A DNA stretch of 64,000 nt from Metamycoplasma alkalescens (GCF_900476125.1 NZ_LS991949.1:1-64000); one strand, 5' to 3'; shown: positions 31,705 through 43,730, numbered from the stretch's first letter. Numbers and translations: made by a program. Notes: a model not told the origin generated them from the letters alone.

Positions 31705-33036
31705 TTAATTTTTTGGTAAAAGTAATTCTTTAGCAAGTTTGTTTAATAATTCTTGAATATTTTTAAATTCAGTATCATCATTGAATAATGCTTTTTTAGA
31801 TTTTAGTCATTTTTTTTCATTTTCATTTAGTTTATCAAATTCTTTTCTTCCTGCAGCAAGAGCTTCATCAGCTAGCATTTTTTTAGTTTTATCACCTATG
31901 TAGGTTTTAGTGATATCGACCCATTTTTTTTCAAAACCTTCAAATTGGAAACCATCCAAAACACCAAATTGGAAACCACCTAATTCATTTACTGGATTAG
32001 TTGATAAATCTGCTTCTTGTGAAGTGGCAACTTTTGCAATCGCATCATATGCTGCTTGACCTAAACTTTTTGTTATTGATGTAAAAAATAATTCCTTTTT
32101 GTTTCCTTGCGCAGCAATTGCTTGATCAGTATCAACACCAATGACATATTTATTTTTCATTTCTTCTTTTGCAATGATTACTCCAACTGCTTGACCTGCA
32201 ACAGGTAAAACCATTTTTGGATTTTGTGAAAGAATCTTACTAATAACTGTATCCATTTGCGTCCCGGTGTCAAAACCTGAACTTAGATCAATTTCAGGGG
32301 AAGTGATATAAACTTTTTTATCTTCTGTTGCATCTTTATTTCATCAGTATACACCCTTCATGAATCCTTCAATAAAATCAGTGACAGCTTCCTCAGATCT
32401 TCCACCAAACGTACCAAAAGTTCGATCTTTTTTATCTTTTTCATTTGATAAGAATTTAGCAGCAGCATATCCGGCTGAAAATGAAGCTTCTTTGGTATCA
32501 AATTCTTGATAAATGCTATGTCCTTTAATACCATTAGCATCTTTATTTGAAAAATCTTGGGCAATAAAAATAATTTTATTTTTCTTTACTTCTTCAATAT
32601 TTTTTTCAATTCAACTTCTAATTCGGTCTTTATGATTAAAACCAGATAGTAATCATATGTTGTAACCTTTATTTAAAGCTTGATTATATACTTCATCAAA
32701 TTTATGATCCTTAATCTCTAGTGCTCCATATTTGTCTCGGCTTAATTTTGACTGAATATCAGCAAAATGTAATAATCCTTCCCAACTAGATTGATTAAAT
32801 GCTTTGTCATTTAAATCGCCACTATCTGTAATCAAAATAATTTTTTTATCAAAATTTTTAAGTTGTTCAGGTGTTAAATTAAATTTTTCATTGATCTCAA
32901 CCTGAGCAATTGGTTGTTTTGGTGCTTTAGGATGCGAATATTTGGAATTATTGCATCTTGCAGCAATTAATGGCATTGCTCCAAAAGCAATGATAATAGG
33001 AATTAATCCTATTTTTTTAAATATTTTATTTTTCAA
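31705..33036 (-). CDS. BmpA-family substrate-binding lipoprotein B
   Basis: A 443-aa paralogue of the preceding entry, nearly identical in stretches such as KFLSNEKDKKDRTFGTFGG, QNPKMVLPVAG and FFTSITKSLGQAAYDAIA. The start is again TTG (33036) after AGGAG. The lipobox reads LIAARC where the paralogue has LIAAGC; the change is a GGA to AGA codon. Lys at this position is known in mycoplasma lipoproteins, so lipidation may still occur. It has its own terminator and no transport genes of its own, so it probably feeds the same transporter with a different ligand preference. Confidence 0.88.
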
Positions 33037-33241
33037 TTTTTGCTCCTTTTTTAAATACAAAATTAATTTTTATTATTATGCGAGTAATATCAATAAGTAA
33101 TTTCAAATTTATAATTTAGTTATATATATTATTAATTATAATCTATTGCGATAATCTTAGTTTTATAATAAGAAATCTTTGTTTTGATTTTGGGTTTTAG
33201 CTTTATTTAAATTTACTTATTTGTTAATTAAAAAATAAAAA

Positions 33242-33262
33242 GAGAAGAATTTTTTTCCTCTC
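33242..33262 (-). terminator. terminator of the first DUF885 gene
   Basis: Stem GAGAAGAA / TTCCTCTC (one G-T pair) just after the stop at 33282, with T-rich flank on the minus strand. Confidence 0.6.
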
Positions 33263-33281
33263 ATTTTTTTGGATTTTTTTA

Positions 33282-36014
33282 TTATAAATTGTAATGTAAT
33301 TCAGTAATTTCTTTTAGTGCATCAAGCGGTAGTGCACCAGTTTCTAACATTAGATTTAAAAATTCTTTAATGTTTTCTTTATTTGAAACAAAGTCTTTTC
33401 TTGAAAGATTTTTTGATTTTCTAACTTTGTCATATAAGTTTAACATCTCTTCTTTACCAGCATTATATGAAGTTGATTGACCAGGAAGATTTAAATAACG
33501 TTTTGATTCTGCTGTAATATCTCCAATCCCTAATGCTGAATTGTTTTTTAAGAAGTTTCTGATGTCTGAAATTGAAGGATTTTTTGGTAAGTCAGCTTCA
33601 CCTTTAACATTACCATGGTATGCAGTATCAACAGCACGTCTCATGTTACGTAATTGAGCTTCATTCAAAGCTCCGTAGTATTGAAGAATGTTTGTTAATT
33701 CTGCGGCTTTTAGGGTATGTTCTTTTTCATTATTAATTTTTTTGACTGAAGCAACTAAGTTTCAATAAACACCACCATGCAATTCCTTCATTTGTTTGGT
33801 TTCATCTTTTGTTACATCTTCAACTTTTTTAGCTTTGATGAAACTTGTTATTCCTTTTGCTTTGGTGAAATCTTTTGGACTAGCATAGTAATCTTTGTTT
33901 TCAAAATCAGGTTCACCATATAATCCAGCTTCAATTCCAAATCATTCCATGAACAATGCTCATCCTTCAATGTATGAAGTATAATTAAAGATATTTCCAA
34001 TTGTTTGACCATTGATTGTTTTTAAGAATTTTTCAGCATAATAAATTTGGTTATGATGTCCCATCACACTTTCGTGGTTAGCAAATGAAGTTACTGATCA
34101 TTTTGGAAGACCATAGTATGGATCAGCATTGAAGATAAATGATCCAAAAGTATTTGCTTCAGATTGTCTTTCACCATTGTAAGCTCCAACTCCAGATTTT
34201 TCACGATCTTTAAATTCATAAATTGTAATTCCATAGTTAGGAACTTGTTTTGGGAAATAACTAAATCCTTCATCAATTGTTGTTTTTCTAAATTGTTGAT
34301 ATGCTTTAAATCCTTCTAGGGCTCCTAAATAAAATTGTTCATTTGTGATTGTGCCATATGGATCTTTTGAATCTTTTAAATGGGCATATCCTAATTTATC
34401 TAAATTTGCAATTGATTCTTTTAAATTTGGGTCATTTAATAATTCATTTCTTTTGTCTTGATTGTAATATTCTTTGCCTTCACGGCCAAAGAAAAATTGT
34501 TCTTGGTTCATTCATTTGTTAAATTCAGAAAGATTAATGTTACCTTCTTCATCACGAATTTTTAGTTGAACATTATTTACTCTTTTTCCACTAACCCCCT
34601 TAGGGTTGTATTGGATAGTTGGCTCTCATGCACCACTGTCTTCACCAGTGATTAATTTTGCTACTGCTTTAGCGGCAATTTCCATATTTTTTAAGGCAGT
34701 TTTCGTTGTTTCATAACCTGAATCAAAGACTTCTTGTGATGAATAATTTGAGGTTGTTGACAATTTTAAAATTGTGTCATATAGTCTTTGCCCTTGTTCT
34801 TTTTTACCTTGAATTGGCATACCACTTAAACCAACATCTCTTGCATCTAAGTCTTTTTTGGTTAATCCTAAACCATAAATTTTCTGAATTCTTCTATTTT
34901 GATTAAGAATTTCAATTGTGTCTTCAACTTCATTAATTGAATTTTCCTTTAGAATTTTTAATTCCTTGATGTTTTCACCCAATCCATGTTTTGATGCTTG
35001 ATAGTATTTAGTAACATAAAATTCATGGAATGCCTTGGTTTTAGGATCAACTTTTGTACTAGATTTAATAATATCTAAAACAGTTTTTTCATTTTCTCTA
35101 CTTCTTAAAAAATTAAGTAGTTCATCTTGGTAAAAGGCAGTTAAAAATCCGCGAATGTTGTTTTTAATGACAACTTTTGATAAAATGATTCCTTTTTCAA
35201 TTCCTTCTTCAAGATTTCTTTGAACTTTTTCAGCTTTATCACCAACAAATTTATTAAATGTTCCATAAAAGATGTTTGCTGGATAAGCACTTGGAATTCC
35301 TCATTCTAAGAAAACACCAATCAATCGTAATTCTGATGCATAAATATCCTTAGCAATTTCTCATTCATATTTTAAACCACTTACTCATGCAGTTGAGGTC
35401 ACATTTAAATTAATTTTGCTAATTTTATTTAATTCATTGATTCACCCTTGATAAAATCTTGAAATTCGGGTTGCTTCTTCTTCTTTTGGATAATATAAAT
35501 CAACACTTTTGCCTAAATCTTCTAATTTCGTGTTAAATTGCTTATGTTTGTTAACAATATATAAAGCAGTATATTTAATAATGTCTTCAGTGTGTTTTGA
35601 ATTACCTTCTCTTGCTAATTTTTCTAATGAAGGAAGAACAAACTTAAAAATTCCTTCTTGGTATTCATTTTCTAATTTTTGAATTTTTTCTTTAGATTTA
35701 GCAATTTGCTCTTGCAATCCTTTAATTTCTTCTTGATTTGGATTTTCTTGATTTATTTTTTCATTATATTCATCTTCTAATGCTGCTATTTCATTTTTTG
35801 TTTCTGAAATTCTCTTTCTTTTTTCATTATATTTAACAAGGAATTCTTGTTCACTTTTTTTGTATTGTTCAATCAATTCATTGTTTTTTGCAATGATTTT
35901 ATTAAAAGCACTTTTTTGAATTGAATATGGGATTAAAGTTAATGCTGCAGGAACTGCAATGACTGCTGCAACAATACCTGTTGCAATTAACCCTTTTTTT
36001 ATTTTTGATGGCAT
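33282..36014 (-). CDS. membrane-anchored DUF885 putative zinc metallopeptidase, copy 1
   Basis: A 910-aa protein. N-terminal signal anchor at about residues 8-29 with no lipobox Cys. Then a coiled-coil of about 100 residues. The C-terminal half carries DUF885 hallmarks: HESVMGHHNQIYYAE near 645 (the zincin HExxxGHH pattern), EGWALFMEWFGIEAGLY near 682, LRNMRRAVDTAYH near 787 and YLNLPGQSTSYNAGKEEM near 845. DUF885 members are putative peptidases. TGA codons at several places (GAWEPT, LPKWSVT) are Trp. A close paralogue lies directly upstream; both have their own terminator. I infer an outward-facing enzyme. Confidence 0.82.
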
Positions 36015-36405
36015 ATTTTTCCTTATATTTATTATTTGATTTGTAATTTATTTGTTTTTTAATGATTGAATTTATTGATATTCTAAAAACAAAAACATTT
36101 AACCATGAGTAAATGCTCAACTGATTAAACTTTTCTTTTTTTGAGTTTTTTATAAACCTTAAGTTCACTATTTAGACTTAAAGTTCAAAATTTATTTCTA
36201 TTATATTATTTAAATTAAAAGGTTTGTTTTATATATCAATATGATTATTTTTTGTATTTTATAATAAATTATTATAAAACAAATCTAAGATGATTCTATT
36301 TTTTTATGTTAAATTATTTGTTAATTTCATTATTGTATTTGAACTTTATTAAAAAATAAAATGAGAAGAATTTTTCTTTCTTCTCATTATTCTTTTATTT
36401 TTTAG
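36015..36405 (-). promoter_or_regulatory. 391-bp gap between the DUF885 genes with terminator and promoter
   Basis: At 36361-36387 there is a perfect 10-bp stem ATGAGAAGAA / TTCTTCTCAT, the terminator of the upstream copy. A TATAAT on the minus strand (plus about 36200) could be the promoter of copy 1. The rest is AT-rich with no gene seen. Confidence 0.6.
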
Positions 36406-39117
36406 TTATAAATTGTAATGTAGTTCAATGATTTCTTTCAATGTATCAAGTGGCAATGCCCCTGTTTCTAAAATTAGATTTAAAAATTCTTTAATGTTTT
36501 CTTTATTTGAAACAAAGTCTTTTCTTGAAAGATTTTTTGATTTTCTAACTTTATCATATAGTTTTAACATTTCTTCTTTACCAGCATTATATGATGTTGC
36601 TTGACCAGGAAGATTTAAATAACGTTTTGATTCAGCAGCAATATCTCCAACTCCTAAAGCTGAATTATTTTTTAAGAAGTTTCTAATATCAGAAATTGAT
36701 GGATCTTTTGGTAGATCGCTTTCACCTTTAATATCCCCATGGTATGCTGTATCAACAGCACGTCTCATGTTACGCAATTGTGCTTCATTTAGAGCACCGT
36801 AGTATTGAAGGATGTTAGCTAGTTCAGCAGCTTTTAGGGTGATTTCTTTGTCATTATTATTTACTTTTTCAGGTTTAATTAGATTTCAATAAACACCACC
36901 ATGTAAATCTTTCATTTGTTTGATTTCATTATCAGTTACTTCTTCAGCTTTTGTAGCTTTGATGAAGTTTGTTATCCCTTTTGCTTTCTTGAAATCTTTT
37001 GGAATTGCATAGTAATCTTCATTTTCAAAATCAGGTTCACCATATAGTCCTGCTTCAATTCCAAATCATTCCATGAATAATGCTCATCCTTCGATGTATG
37101 ATGTGTAATCAAAGATGTTTCCAATTGTTTGATCATCAATTGTTTTTAGGAATTGTTTAGCATAATAAATTTGGTTGTGGTGTCCCATCACACTTTCATG
37201 GTTAGCAAATGAAGTTACTGATCATTTTGGAAGACCATAGTATGGATCGGGATTAAAAATAAATGATCCTTGAGTCTTTTCTTCGGATTGAACTTCGCCA
37301 TTATAAGCCCCAACACCAGAACCAGTACGTTCATCAAATCTATAAACAGTAATTCCATATTTTGGAACATTTTGTGGGAAGTAACTAAAGCCTTCATTAA
37401 TTGTTGTTTCTCTAAATTGTTGGTAGGCTTTGAAGGCTTCTAAGGCTCCAAAATAAAATTTTTCATTTGTTATTGTTCCATATTTTGCATTCGAATCTTT
37501 TAAATGTGAGTAACCTAGTTTATTCAGATTTTCAATAGCATCTTTTAAATTATTATCTTTTAATAGTTCATTTTTCTTTTCTTGTGTGTAGTAATCATGA
37601 GTTTCACGTCCAAAGAAGAAATCCTCCTGATTCATTCATTTGTTAAATTCAGAGATATCAATATTGCCATTTACATCACGAATTTTAACTTTTGTTTGTT
37701 TAGTTTCACTTCCATTAACCCCTTTAGAGTTGTATTGGATAGTTGGCTCTCATGCACCACTGTCTTCACCAGTGATTAACTTGGCAACGGCCTTGGCAGC
37801 TGCTTCCATATTTTTTACTGCTGTTTTGGTTGTTTCATAACCAGAATTGAAAACTTCTTGTGATGAATCATTTGAGGTTGTTGATAATTTTAAAATTGGT
37901 GAATAAACTTTTTCATTTGCTGATTTTTGTTTTTGAATTGTCATTCCATTAAGTCCAACGCCCTTGGCGTCTAGATCTTTTTGTGTTAAGCCTAATCCAT
38001 ATATTTTTTGAACTTGCCCATTTTCACCAACAATTTCAATTGTGTCTTCAATTTCATTAATTGAATTATTTCTTAAAATTTTTAGTTCTTTAATATCTTC
38101 ACCCAATCCATGTTTTGCTGCTTGATAATATTTAGATACATAGAATTCATGGAATGCTTTAGTTTTGGGATCAATTTTTTTGCTTAATTTAATAATATCC
38201 AAAACACTTTTATTGTCTGCTGCATTGCTTAAAAATTCTTTTAATTCATCTTGATAAAATGCAGCTAAGAATGAACGGATATTATTTTTAATTACAACTT
38301 TTGATAAAATAATTCCTTTTTCAATTCCTTCTTCAAGATTTCTTTGAACTTTTTCAGCTTTATCACCAACAAATTTATTAAATGTCCCATAAAATGTGTT
38401 TGCTGGGTATGCAGCTGATAAACCTCATTCTAAAAATGCTCCAACTAAACGTAGATCTGATGAATAAATATTATTAGCAATTTCTCATTCATATTTTAGC
38501 CCACTAACTCAGGCTGTTGAAGTTACATTTAAATTATTTTTATTAATTTCTTTAAATGATGCAATTCAATCATTATAAAAGTTAGCAATTTGATTTGCTT
38601 CATTTTTATTTGGATAATTTAGATCAATTTTTTCTCCCAATTTTTTTAATTGCAGATTGAATTGTTTATATTTAGTAACGATATATGATGCTGTGTATTT
38701 AATAACATCCGCATCATCTTTGGCATTAGCATATCTAGCAATTTTTTCTAAATGAGGTAAAACAATTTCAAAAATTCCATTTTGATATTCTTGTTGTAAT
38801 TCAGCAATTTTAGATTCAATTTTAGCAATTTTTTCTTTTAATCCCTTACCTTCGGTTTCCTTTTTTTCTTCTTCAATTTTGTCGTATTTTTCAATTAATG
38901 GTGCTAATTCTTTTTGTTTGTTTTCAATTTCTAATTTCTTTTGACCATGAATTTTTGCAAATTCATTTTCACTTTCTTTAAATTGTTTAATTAAGTTATC
39001 AGTTTTAAAATAACCCTTTTGAATTCCATAGGGAATTAAGGTAAAAACAGCGGGAATTGCAAGCGTTGCCGAAATAATTCCTGTTGTAATTAAACCTTTT
39101 TTTGCACTTGGCGACAT
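36406..39117 (-). CDS. membrane-anchored DUF885 putative zinc metallopeptidase, copy 2
   Basis: A 903-aa paralogue of copy 1 with the same layout: signal anchor at about residues 8-28, a coiled-coil, then the DUF885 domain with HESVMGHHNQIYYAK near 640 and EGWALFMEW near 676. The catalytic half is very similar to copy 1 (DTAYHGDIKGESDLPKDPS against DTAYHGNVKGEADLPKNPS). The coiled-coil and linker segments differ far more, as expected if the enzyme core is conserved and the exposed stalk diverges. ATG at 39117 follows AAGGAAT. TGA codons are Trp. Confidence 0.82.
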
Positions 39118-39285
39118 ATTATTCCTTTTTATATCTTATTTATTTAAATTTACTCTTTTTCTTTGATCCTATTTTCTTTGATCGATATTAATTATATTGG
39201 GAATTTTGCTTTTAAATGCTAAAGTTTATATCTAAAAAAGTCATTTAAAGTGCAATATTAAATAAAGATGTTTAATTTTATTTAT

Positions 39286-39291
39286 TATAAT
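39286..39291 (+). promoter_or_regulatory. -10 box for gpmI
   Basis: TATAAT 52 bp before the gpmI start in the 226-bp divergent gap; no clear -35 box. Confidence 0.5.
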
Positions 39292-39343
39292 TTAGTTAGA
39301 TTTAAAACCAATTAGTTTAATAAACTAATTTTTAAGGAAAATT

Positions 39344-40861
39344 ATGAAAAATCAAAGCAAAAAAATTATTTTAACAATCATTGATGGACTTGGATTAAGA
39401 AAAGAAATTCAAGGTAATGCATATGCACAAGCTTCGCATCCAACATTTGATTTATTATTTGAAAACTATCCAAATGCAGTTTTAGAAGCTTCCGGTGAAT
39501 TTGTTGGTTTACCAAAAGGCCAAATTGGCAATTCAGAAGTTGGACATTTAAACATTGGTGCTGGAAGGGTTGTTTATACAGGACTTTCATTAATTAACAA
39601 TGCAATTGAAACAAACAAATTTGATGACAATGAAGCTTTAAATTTAATCATTGATGATTCAATTAAAAACAAACGAACTTTACATCTAATGGGATTATTA
39701 AGTGATGGTGGTGTCCATTCCCTAGATAAGCATTTATTTGAAATTCTTAAACTAGCAAACAAAAAAGGGTTAAAAGATGTTTCAATTCACATTTTTGGTG
39801 ATGGTCGTGATGTTAAACCCCAATCAATAAAAAGTTCATTAAAAACTCTAGAGGAATTATCAGCAAAATTTAATTATCCAATTTCAAGCATTTCGGGTCG
39901 TTTTTATGCAATGGATCGTGACCAAATTTTTGAACGTAATGAATTAGCACTTGAAGCAATTTTAGGTAAAAGCACAAATACTTATTTGAATCTTGCTGAA
40001 TATATTGATAATCAATATCAAAATAAAATCTATGATGAATTTATTTATCCAGCACAAAATAAAAATGGTTTATTTCTAAAAAATAATGATAATGTTTTAT
40101 TTTTTAATTTTCGCCCAGATCGTGCAAGACAGTTAAGTCATTTACTTCTAAACAGTGATTTATATCAATATGGACCAAAACATCAAATTAAAATAAACTT
40201 ATTTGCTTCATTGATGAAATATGAAGGAATTAAGTCATTAGTTGCTTTTGAAGAAATGAAAATAACTAATCCTATAGGTGAAGTGATTTCAAAAAATCAT
40301 TTAAGTCAATTAAGATTAGCTGAAACACAAAAATATGCGCATGTAACTTTTTTTATGGATGGTGGTCAAGAGATTTTATATCCAAATGAAAAACGCATTT
40401 TAGTGGATAGTATTAAAGCTAAGTCGTTTGCTGATTATCCCCAAATGTCAGCCAAAGAAATCACAGATGCATTATTAAACAATATAGAGAAATTTGATTT
40501 TGTGATTATGAATTATGCTAATCCAGACATGGTTGGGCATACTGGAAATTTAAAAGCTACAATTCAAGCAATTGAGTTTCTTGATGCGCAATTTAAACGC
40601 ATTTATGATTATGTGCAACAAAATCAAAATGAAGTAACTTGATTTATTACGGCTGATCATGGTAATGCTGAAATAACCGAAGATAAAAATAACCAACCAG
40701 CGACAAAGCACACGACAAGTCCAGTGATGTTTATTTGCTCAGATAAAAAAATCAAACTTCAAAATGGTTCACTGTCTGATGTTGCACCAACGATTTTGGA
40801 TTATTTAGATTTTGAGATTCCAAATGAAATGAATGGAAAAAGTTTACTTCAAAATAATTAA
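39344..40861 (+). CDS. gpmI: 2,3-bisphosphoglycerate-independent phosphoglycerate mutase
   Basis: A 505-aa manganese-dependent enzyme interconverting 3- and 2-phosphoglycerate in lower glycolysis. Seen: [12 protein letters not shown] at residue 11 (metal Asp), [19 protein letters not shown] near 60 with the catalytic Ser, [13 protein letters not shown] near 149, [10 protein letters not shown] near 255, [13 protein letters not shown] near 388 and [10 protein letters not shown] near 436. One TGA near 40640 is Trp. AAGGAAA precedes the ATG. The length is normal for the family. Confidence 0.96.
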
Positions 40862-40916
40862 ATTAATTTTTTTTGATTTATTAATAATATTAAATAAAGG
40901 AGACATTTTAAATTAA

Positions 40917-41840
40917 ATGAAAAAAATAAATAAAGTTTTATTGAGTTTGGGTTTTGTTTCATCAATTTTAACTCTGCCTTTAATAGCAGCAAAATGTGAT
41001 AATAAAAATAAGGAAGAATCAAATGTAAATCCAAAACCACAACCTCAACCTTCGCCAACTCCAACTCCAGAACCAAATCCTCAACCTACTCCAAATCCTA
41101 ATCCTGATAATAATGAAAACAAAATTGTTATTGATAAAGAAATTAAAGAAAAATTAGAAGAATTAAAAATTCTTTTAAAAGAAGTTTTTGCCAATAAAAA
41201 AGTATTTGATCAATTAAAAAAAGAAAAAAAATTAGATGAATTTTTTAAGGAACTTAATAAAACTAATAAAGATGGATTGACCCATTTTAATGATGTATTA
41301 TCAAATTTAGGATTTATAGAACGATTTGCTAACAAATATGAAAATTTATCTAAAAATAATGATCTTGATAAGAAAATCATTATTAAAGAAATAAATGAAT
41401 TTAAAAATGTTCTTAACTCAGTTTGAGATTCTGAAACAAAAACTTTTAAACTATTCAATGAATATAATATTGATTATGATGAAAATAAAAATGATACTGA
41501 GGAAAGAAGCAAATATGATGAAATATCAGTAAAAGACACTCTTCAAGATATTAAAAGAAATCTTGAACTTTTTAAAGAAATAAATAAATATGTTTTTGAC
41601 GAATCAAAATTTAGTAATGAAGAAGAAAAGAAAAAAACTTTTGAATCTACTAAAAAAGAATTAACAGAAGAAATAAATAAAATTGAAAAAAAATATGAGG
41701 AAATGAGTGGGGTTAAAATTGATAGGGGAGAGTTAAGCAAAGAAGAACTTGAAAAGTTTTGAAATGAAGTTTATTCTTTCAGAGAAGATGTATTTTTAAA
41801 GAAAAAACAAGAATTAGATAAACTTAGAAAACAAGATTAA
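40917..41840 (+). CDS. lipoprotein with Pro-rich linker and WDSE-TFKLF module
   Basis: A 307-aa lipoprotein I cannot assign. Signal peptide ends LPLIAAKC (Cys27), a Lys-Cys lipobox as in M. bovis Vsp proteins. Residues about 37-65 are a Pro repeat (PKPQPQPSPTPTPEPNPQPT onward). The body is charged and alpha-helical. Near residue 168 it has NSVWDSETKTFKLFNEY, related to IWDSEQETFKLFSDQ in the next gene. Two TGA-Trp codons. AAAGGAGA precedes the ATG. Unlike the next gene it has no poly(A) promoter. Confidence 0.75.
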
Positions 41841-41860
41841 CTATAAACAAAAATTAAGTA

Positions 41861-41891
41861 AAAATGATCCATTTTTGTGGATCATTTTTTT
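41861..41891 (+). terminator. terminator after the Pro-rich lipoprotein gene
   Basis: Stem AAAATGATCCA / TGGATCATTTT with loop TTTTTG and a T run. The bases up to 42000 are AT-rich with no gene. Confidence 0.88.
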
Positions 41892-42007
41892 AAAATTATT
41901 GTTAATAAATTGTTTTTATACATAAACAAATTAAAATCCAGAAAATTAATACATTTCTTCTAAAAAAAAGACTATTTTTCAACAAAAATTGCTGAAAATT
42001 AACTATT

Positions 42008-42135
42008 TTGTGCAAAAAAAAAAAAAAAAACTATAATTGAGTTCGTAACAATGTAATTGTTATAAATTTCAAACTTAAGTAAAAATTAAAAAACAATTTA
42101 AATGTAAATTTTTTAGGAGATTTAGTATAAAAGTA
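42008..42135 (+). promoter_or_regulatory. Vlp-like promoter 1 with A17 spacer and conserved leader
   Basis: TTGTGC (-35, 42008-42013), then 17 A (42014-42030), one C and TATAAT (42032-42037): an 18-bp spacer made almost wholly of a homopolymer. The leader has a hairpin TAACAAT / ATTGTTA just after the -10 and AGGAGATTT before the start. The same block recurs at 43604, and in decayed form near 43321 and 44555. Confidence 0.75.
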
Positions 42136-43209
42136 ATGAAAAAATCAAACAAAATATTATTGGTCTTGGGTTCAATTTCATCACTTTCAGCATTGCCACT
42201 TGTTGCTGCATCATGTGGAAATAAAACAAAACAAGAACAAGAAAATAAATCTAATGATACATCTAATAATGAATCATCAAATCAGCAAAAAGGTGACAAA
42301 GATAAAGATAATAAAAATGATGGTGTTAAACCTAAAGATGGTAATTCTCAAACAGAACAGGGATCAAACACTTCAAATAATAAAGATACTACTTCAAAAA
42401 AAGATGATGAAAAAAATAAAAATGAAGATAGTAATTCAGCAAATGCTAAAGAATCAAATAGTGTATTAAAAGAATTGGAAGAAAAATTAACTTCATTAAA
42501 GGCACTTAATTCAAAAATAGAAGAAATTGAAAAAGAACTAGATAAAGAATTAGATGACGAAAATTTAGGTTCTAGTGACACTTCTAATGAAGAAAAAGAA
42601 AAAACCTTAGAAAATGTCAATAGAGTTAATGAGACATTAACTGCATTTATAGGTGCTCTTGAGGAAATCAAGAAGGATGATTCATATATAAAGGGAGAAT
42701 TTCAGGAAGAATTATTAGAAATTTTTTCTGAAATTAATGAATATATTGAATTAATTTGAGACTCTGAACAAGAAACATTTAAATTATTTAGTGATCAGTT
42801 AGATATTTATGATGAAAAAAATCCAATAACTGAATTTGAATTATATTCAAAAATTGAATTATTAAAATCTATTAAAGCTAAAATAAACACAGCAATTGAA
42901 AAATTATCCCCTGATGAAGATCAAGAAGAAGATCAAGAAGAAGAGGAAAAAGAGTCTGATCTAGAAACTTTGTATGAAGTTGATGAAATTATAGATTCAT
43001 TTATTTCTATACTTGAAAAAATAAAAGCTGAAGATAAAAATACTTATTTAGATTTAGATGAAGAATTAAAAGAACATCTTGTTGAAATACTTGATGACAT
43101 AGATGATTTTATTGACATAATTTTTGATTCAGAAACAAACACATTAATATTAAATAAATCTGCTATAGATGCATTTGGTGAAAAAGATATTAATGATGTA
43201 ATCGATTAA
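42136..43209 (+). CDS. Vlp/Vsp-like variable lipoprotein 1
   Basis: A 357-aa surface lipoprotein. Signal peptide MKKSNKILLVLGSISSLSAL leading to LVAASC (Cys27). Residues 28-105 are a very hydrophilic Asn/Lys/Asp/Ser tract. The rest is acidic and helical, with two related units ending IELIWDSEQETFKLF near 208 and DIIFDSETNTLILN near 330, and a short 12-bp tandem repeat (GATCAAGAAGAA) near 42920. One TGA-Trp near 42757. Its first 105 residues almost equal those of the gene at 43731, while the C-terminal parts are unrelated, the pattern of modular antigen families. Function presumed to be surface variation or adhesion. Confidence 0.8.
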
Positions 43210-43235
43210 GTTAAATAATATGATTTAAATTAATG

Positions 43236-43262
43236 ACTTGCATGAATAATGCAAGTTTTATT
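43236..43262 (+). terminator. terminator after lipoprotein 1
   Basis: Stem ACTTGCAT / ATGCAAGT with loop GAATA and a T-rich tail. Confidence 0.82.
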
Positions 43263-43323
43263 ATTTTTTTATTCATTATCAAGTATATTTTCCATAGATA
43301 TCATGTTTTTAGTAAAAAATATA

Positions 43324-43560
43324 AAAAAAATTATAATTCCTGGTTTAACAATTTGAATTGTTATGGTTTAAACTTAAGTCAATATAAAAAAAGTGCTTAT
43401 TAATTTAATAATTTATAAATTTTAATTTAGGAGATAGTTTAGTTTATATTTAAGAAATCAAATAAGATATTGTTAACTTAAGTTAAATTGGATCGTTGTC
43501 AACTTTGCTACTTGTTGCAGTAACATGCGGTGAAACAAAAATAGCAAATATTTTATTTTA
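43324..43560 (+). pseudogene. decayed Vlp-like promoter, leader and signal-peptide remnant
   Basis: An A8 run, TATAAT (43332-43337), the hairpin TAACAAT / ATTGTTA and AGGAGAT (43429-43435) match the live leaders. The coding start is eroded: the ATG is missing, and AGAAATCAAATAAGATATTG onward still aligns with the lipoprotein signal sequence through CTACTTGTTGCAG and ACATGCGG (the Cys region). It then breaks off shortly before the next promoter. This is a dead third copy of the 5' end. Confidence 0.72.
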
Positions 43561-43603
43561 AAAGTTGCATTACTTTCAACAAAATCGCTGAAAATTAACT
43601 ATT

Positions 43604-43730
43604 TTGTGCAAAAAAAAAAAAAAAACTATAATTGAGTTTGTAACAATGCAATTGTTATAAATTTCAATCTTAAGTAAAAATTATAAAAACAATTTAAATG
43701 TAAATTTTTTAGGAGATTTATATAAAAGTA
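43604..43730 (+). promoter_or_regulatory. Vlp-like promoter 2 with A16 spacer and conserved leader
   Basis: TTGTGC (43604-43609), 16 A (43610-43625), one C and TATAAT (43627-43632): a 17-bp spacer, one base shorter than promoter 1. The leader with its hairpin and AGGAGATTT is almost identical to that at 42038. Confidence 0.75.
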
